Shown in pieces: positions 22,130-23,855 of a DNA stretch of 23,855 nucleotides (position 1 is the stretch's first letter; each line of letters opens with the position of its first letter). Location of the stretch: the NCBI GenBank assembly GCA_050049775.1, contig JASFVP010000055.1, forward strand, positions 1 through 23,855, in the 5' to 3' direction. The DNA is from JABDQZ01 sp050049775 (lineage in GTDB: Bacteria > Pseudomonadota > Gammaproteobacteria > Chromatiales > Chromatiaceae). The notes below the pieces were generated by a model. It did not search any database and was not told the origin of the DNA. It was given only the letters and a program-made list of their open reading frames with translations. Both the position numbers and the translations under genes were made by a program.

Positions 22130-22840
22130 GTGACTGAATCAGGCAAAGTGGCCGTTGTGGCCGGAATCGGAGCAGGGCTCGGCAGTGCCTTGTGTCGGCA
22201 ACTGGCTACTCAAGGCTATCGAGTAGCCGGTCTGGCCCGTTCACCTGAAGCCGGCCAGACCTTGTTGGATGAGCTCGGGGCAGACCACTTCCTATCACTG
22301 AGTTGTGATGTGACCGACGCCACAGCGGTGGACCAGGCCATGAGCGAGGTCGAATCGAAGTTTGGCGCTGCCGATGTTTATATCCACAATGCCGCCAGTC
22401 TGCACCATCAGCCTTTCCTGGAAACCGACCCGGCGGTGTTTCAACAGCTTTGGAGCACCCAATGCCTGGGCGCGGTGCATGGCAGCCAGCGCGTTTTACC
22501 GGCCATGCTGCAGCAGACGCGGGGTGCGTTGTTGTTTATTGGCGCGACGGCATCGGTCAAGGCCGGAGCACATTTTTCCGCCTTCGGGGTCGCCAAGTTT
22601 GCGCTGCGTGGCCTGGCACAATCGCTGGCGCGGGAATTCGGTCCGCAGGGCATCCATGTGGCGCACTTGCTCATTGATGGTGTGATCTGGGGTGAACGGG
22701 CACGCGACAGTTTCGGTATGTCAGAAGAGCAATGCCTGCAGCCGGATGCGATTGCCAAAACCTGTCTGCAGCTTCTTGAACAAGATCGCAGTGCCTGGAC
22801 GCACGAACTGGATATTCGCCCTGATCGGGAAACATTCTGA
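22130..22840 (+). CDS. Short-chain dehydrogenase/reductase family protein, Tyr-to-Phe active site
   Basis: A 236-residue Rossmann-fold protein of the SDR family. The dinucleotide motif is AGIGAGLG (11-18), the NAA motif N87-A-A, and the catalytic Ser is S142. The usual Y-x-x-x-K reads F152-G-V-A-K156. The sequence around it (AKFALRGLAQSLAREFGPQGIHVAHLLIDG) matches a subgroup of SDR proteins that, from memory, also carry Phe there, so the change is probably ancestral rather than damage, and the reaction may differ from a classical alcohol/ketone oxidoreductase. The start is GTG at 22130 with GAGGAC eight bases upstream; the ATG at 22116 is out of frame. It is monocistronic, just after the repeat block. 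The substrate is unknown. Confidence 0.88.
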   Translation: MTESGKVAVVAGIGAGLGSALCRQLATQGYRVAGLARSPEAGQTLLDELGADHFLSLSCDVTDATAVDQAMSEVESKFGAADVYIHNAASLHHQPFLETDPAVFQQLWSTQCLGAVHGSQRVLPAMLQQTRGALLFIGATASVKAGAHFSAFGVAKFALRGLAQSLAREFGPQGIHVAHLLIDGVIWGERARDSFGMSEEQCLQPDAIAKTCLQLLEQDRSAWTHELDIRPDRETF

Positions 22841-22889
22841 CAAATAAATCCTTACGGCTTTCCCTGCGTTATTTCAATACATTGTGCAT

Positions 22890-22918
22890 TTGTCATGTTG
22901 GTGCCGACTTGGTAGATT
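22890..22918 (+). promoter_or_regulatory. Candidate sigma-70 promoter for the lipoprotein operon
   Basis: TTGTCA at 22890-22895 (5 of 6) and TAGATT at 22913-22918 (4 of 6), with a 17-bp spacer. Transcription would start near 22925, giving a leader of about 95 bases with two stem-loops before the ATG at 23020. Confidence 0.4.
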
Positions 22919-22924
22919 GCGATC

Positions 22925-22944
22925 CAGAAGTAGCAATACTTCTG
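22925..22944 (+). repeat. Stem-loop CAGAAGTA-gcaa-TACTTCTG
   Basis: Eight-base perfect arms with a GCAA tetraloop (GNRA type), which is unusually stable in RNA. It would fall at the very 5' end of a transcript from the promoter at 22890-22918, where such hairpins often protect mRNA. It could also serve the end of the SDR transcript. Confidence 0.5.
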
Positions 22945-22962
22945 TGTGCGATACAAATGGCG

Positions 22963-22992
22963 GGCGATTGTAACTGCCAGGTCACAATCGCC
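22963..22992 (+). terminator. Stem-loop GGCGATTGT/ACAATCGCC, possible terminator or leader structure
   Basis: Perfect 9-bp arms at 22963-22971 and 22984-22992 with a 12-base loop, followed by TGGTTTTG. The short T-run makes it a weak intrinsic terminator for the SDR gene. If the promoter at 22890 is used, it would instead be part of the lipoprotein leader, 18 bases before the ribosome-binding site. Confidence 0.4.
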
Positions 22993-23019
22993 TGGTTTTG
23001 ACCAGACAGGGAGGTAACA

Positions 23020-23511
23020 ATGACAAGTCACATCAGGAAGTTTACTTACACTTATTCCAGCCTCGTTCTGCTTGTGCTGCTGACGGCGATTAACAGCGGT
23101 TGCAGTACCGTCTAGTTTGTCGCGGATTATGACGAAAAAACCTATGAGGAAATTCTCCGGGTCGGTAAGGAAGTCGATCTTTTCTACGGCGAATTGCTGG
23201 AGACTCCCGAATCAGACAGGGCATATCAGAATTTCTCGCAGGCCTATGTCCAACTGGAATCGGAATTGCGCTCGTTGTATGCCCGCAACGAGTCACGTCC
23301 TCTTAACGAGGAATCGACCAAAATTTCCGAGTCCATTCTCAATCTCTGGATGAAGTACAAACAGCGTCATCAAGACAATAACACCTACAAGACCGGTAAC
23401 GCCAAACTGGATCGCAACCGCTTCATCCGACTTTTCATTTCCGCAGCCAGCGCCGAAGCGGCGAAAAATCTCGATCCGGATGATGCTGACAGCAGTAAAG
23501 AGAGTAAATAA
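23020..23511 (+). pseudogene. Small lipoprotein gene interrupted by in-frame TAG
   Basis: ATG at 23020 with GGGAGG seven bases upstream starts a signal sequence (LVLLVLLTAINSGC) with a lipobox-like end at C28; the -3 residue is Asn, which is unusual. Three codons later, at 23113-23115, is TAG. The same frame then runs open for 131 codons to TAA at 23509-23511: FVADYDEKTYEEILRVGKEV and onward, a charged helical sequence ending in SSKESK. With the stop read through, the protein would be 163 residues. A CAG-to-TAG change would explain it. No good start lies after the stop, so the mature part is probably lost unless the stop is suppressed or a sequencing error. The next gene follows after 18 bp. 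Confidence 0.8.
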
Positions 23512-23529
23512 AAACAGGGAGGGTAGGAC

Positions 23530-23844
23530 ATGTCATTTGATATAGATAAAACCATTGGCGATATGTTGTCGGCCGCATCGGACGTCATTTCCGGCGACTG
23601 GCCGCATGTCAAGGACTGCATTGAACAGGCTTTCAAGGCAGAAAAGGACGCCTTAAAGGAAATTGCCGAAGCGCGCATCGATGGCCTGATCGATGACGAC
23701 GATATGAAGTCACAACTGGAAGACGAGAAAGTCGCACTCGAGGCAGCGCTGCTGGCCTGCCGGGTGAGAGCTAAAATCATGGCGCAAAATGCTATCAATG
23801 CCGCTATCAATGTATTCAAGGAAGCGATAAGTCTGGCGCTCTGA
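23530..23844 (+). CDS. Small helical protein of unknown function, partner of the lipoprotein
   Basis: A 104-residue protein (MSFDIDKTIGDMLSAASDVIS at the start) that appears all-helical, acidic in the middle (DGLIDDDDMKSQLEDEK at about 51-67) and with an alanine-rich amphipathic C-terminus (AINAAINVFKEAISLAL). No signal peptide and no family recognised. The ribosome-binding site GGGAGGG is about 10 bases upstream. It starts 18 bp after the interrupted lipoprotein gene, so the two form an operon and probably a functional pair; with the lipoprotein broken this partner may be on its own. Confidence 0.75.
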   Translation: MSFDIDKTIGDMLSAASDVISGDWPHVKDCIEQAFKAEKDALKEIAEARIDGLIDDDDMKSQLEDEKVALEAALLACRVRAKIMAQNAINAAINVFKEAISLAL

Positions 23845-23855
23845 TATTTCATAAA

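Noticed and set aside
23113..23115. TAG considered as pyrrolysine or another recoded residue
   Set aside because: No pyrrolysine machinery is in the window, and TAG is used as a normal stop here (lysS). A nonsense mutation or sequencing error is simpler.

Overview
The window looks like the chromosome of a gammaproteobacterium with a mid-50s % G+C core. This rests on gene order (dnaE-accA-tilS and prfB-lysS are arranged much as in Escherichia coli and relatives), on an E. coli-type frameshift in prfB, and on outer-membrane and envelope genes (FadL, PqiA type). No rRNA, tRNA, integrase or CRISPR array was seen. The species cannot be named from this sequence.

Layout. 1-5460: housekeeping block with the 3' part of dnaE, then accA, tilS and a PqiA-like membrane protein on +, converging with a cyclic-nucleotide-binding/rhodanese protein on -. 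5639-8262: prfB with its +1 recoding site, then lysS. 8293-15395: mostly minus-strand genes (2OG-Fe(II) oxygenase, zinc-ribbon membrane protein, TPR-sulfotransferase, HDOD protein, YgfZ, an HDHPW cupin), with one FadL-family porin on +. 15478-19472: a plus-strand cluster with an RNase II-family exoribonuclease, a 66-residue acidic protein and a Rad50/SbcC-type ATPase whose coiled coil carries a pair of membrane helices where a zinc hook would be expected. This cluster is the best candidate here for a poorly described system.

19473-22129 is an accessory island. It holds an 18-codon ORF with a strong ribosome-binding site followed at once by a perfect 43-bp palindrome, a two-gene AT-rich operon of unknown function, an attC-like (integron cassette) site that starts at the stop codon of that operon, a trypsin-like protease, and about 600 bp of non-coding, hairpin-rich repeats. 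After it come a short-chain dehydrogenase with Phe in place of the catalytic Tyr, a lipoprotein gene interrupted by an in-frame amber codon just after its lipobox, and a small helical protein.

How the parts work together. dnaE (replication), accA (fatty-acid synthesis), tilS (tRNA-Ile decoding), prfB (termination) and lysS (tRNA charging) are independent essential functions. The RNase/66-aa/ATPase genes are probably co-transcribed, since the last two overlap by 4 bp, and they suggest a membrane-tethered nucleic-acid processing complex. The 19672 and 19999 genes look like one cassette-borne operon.
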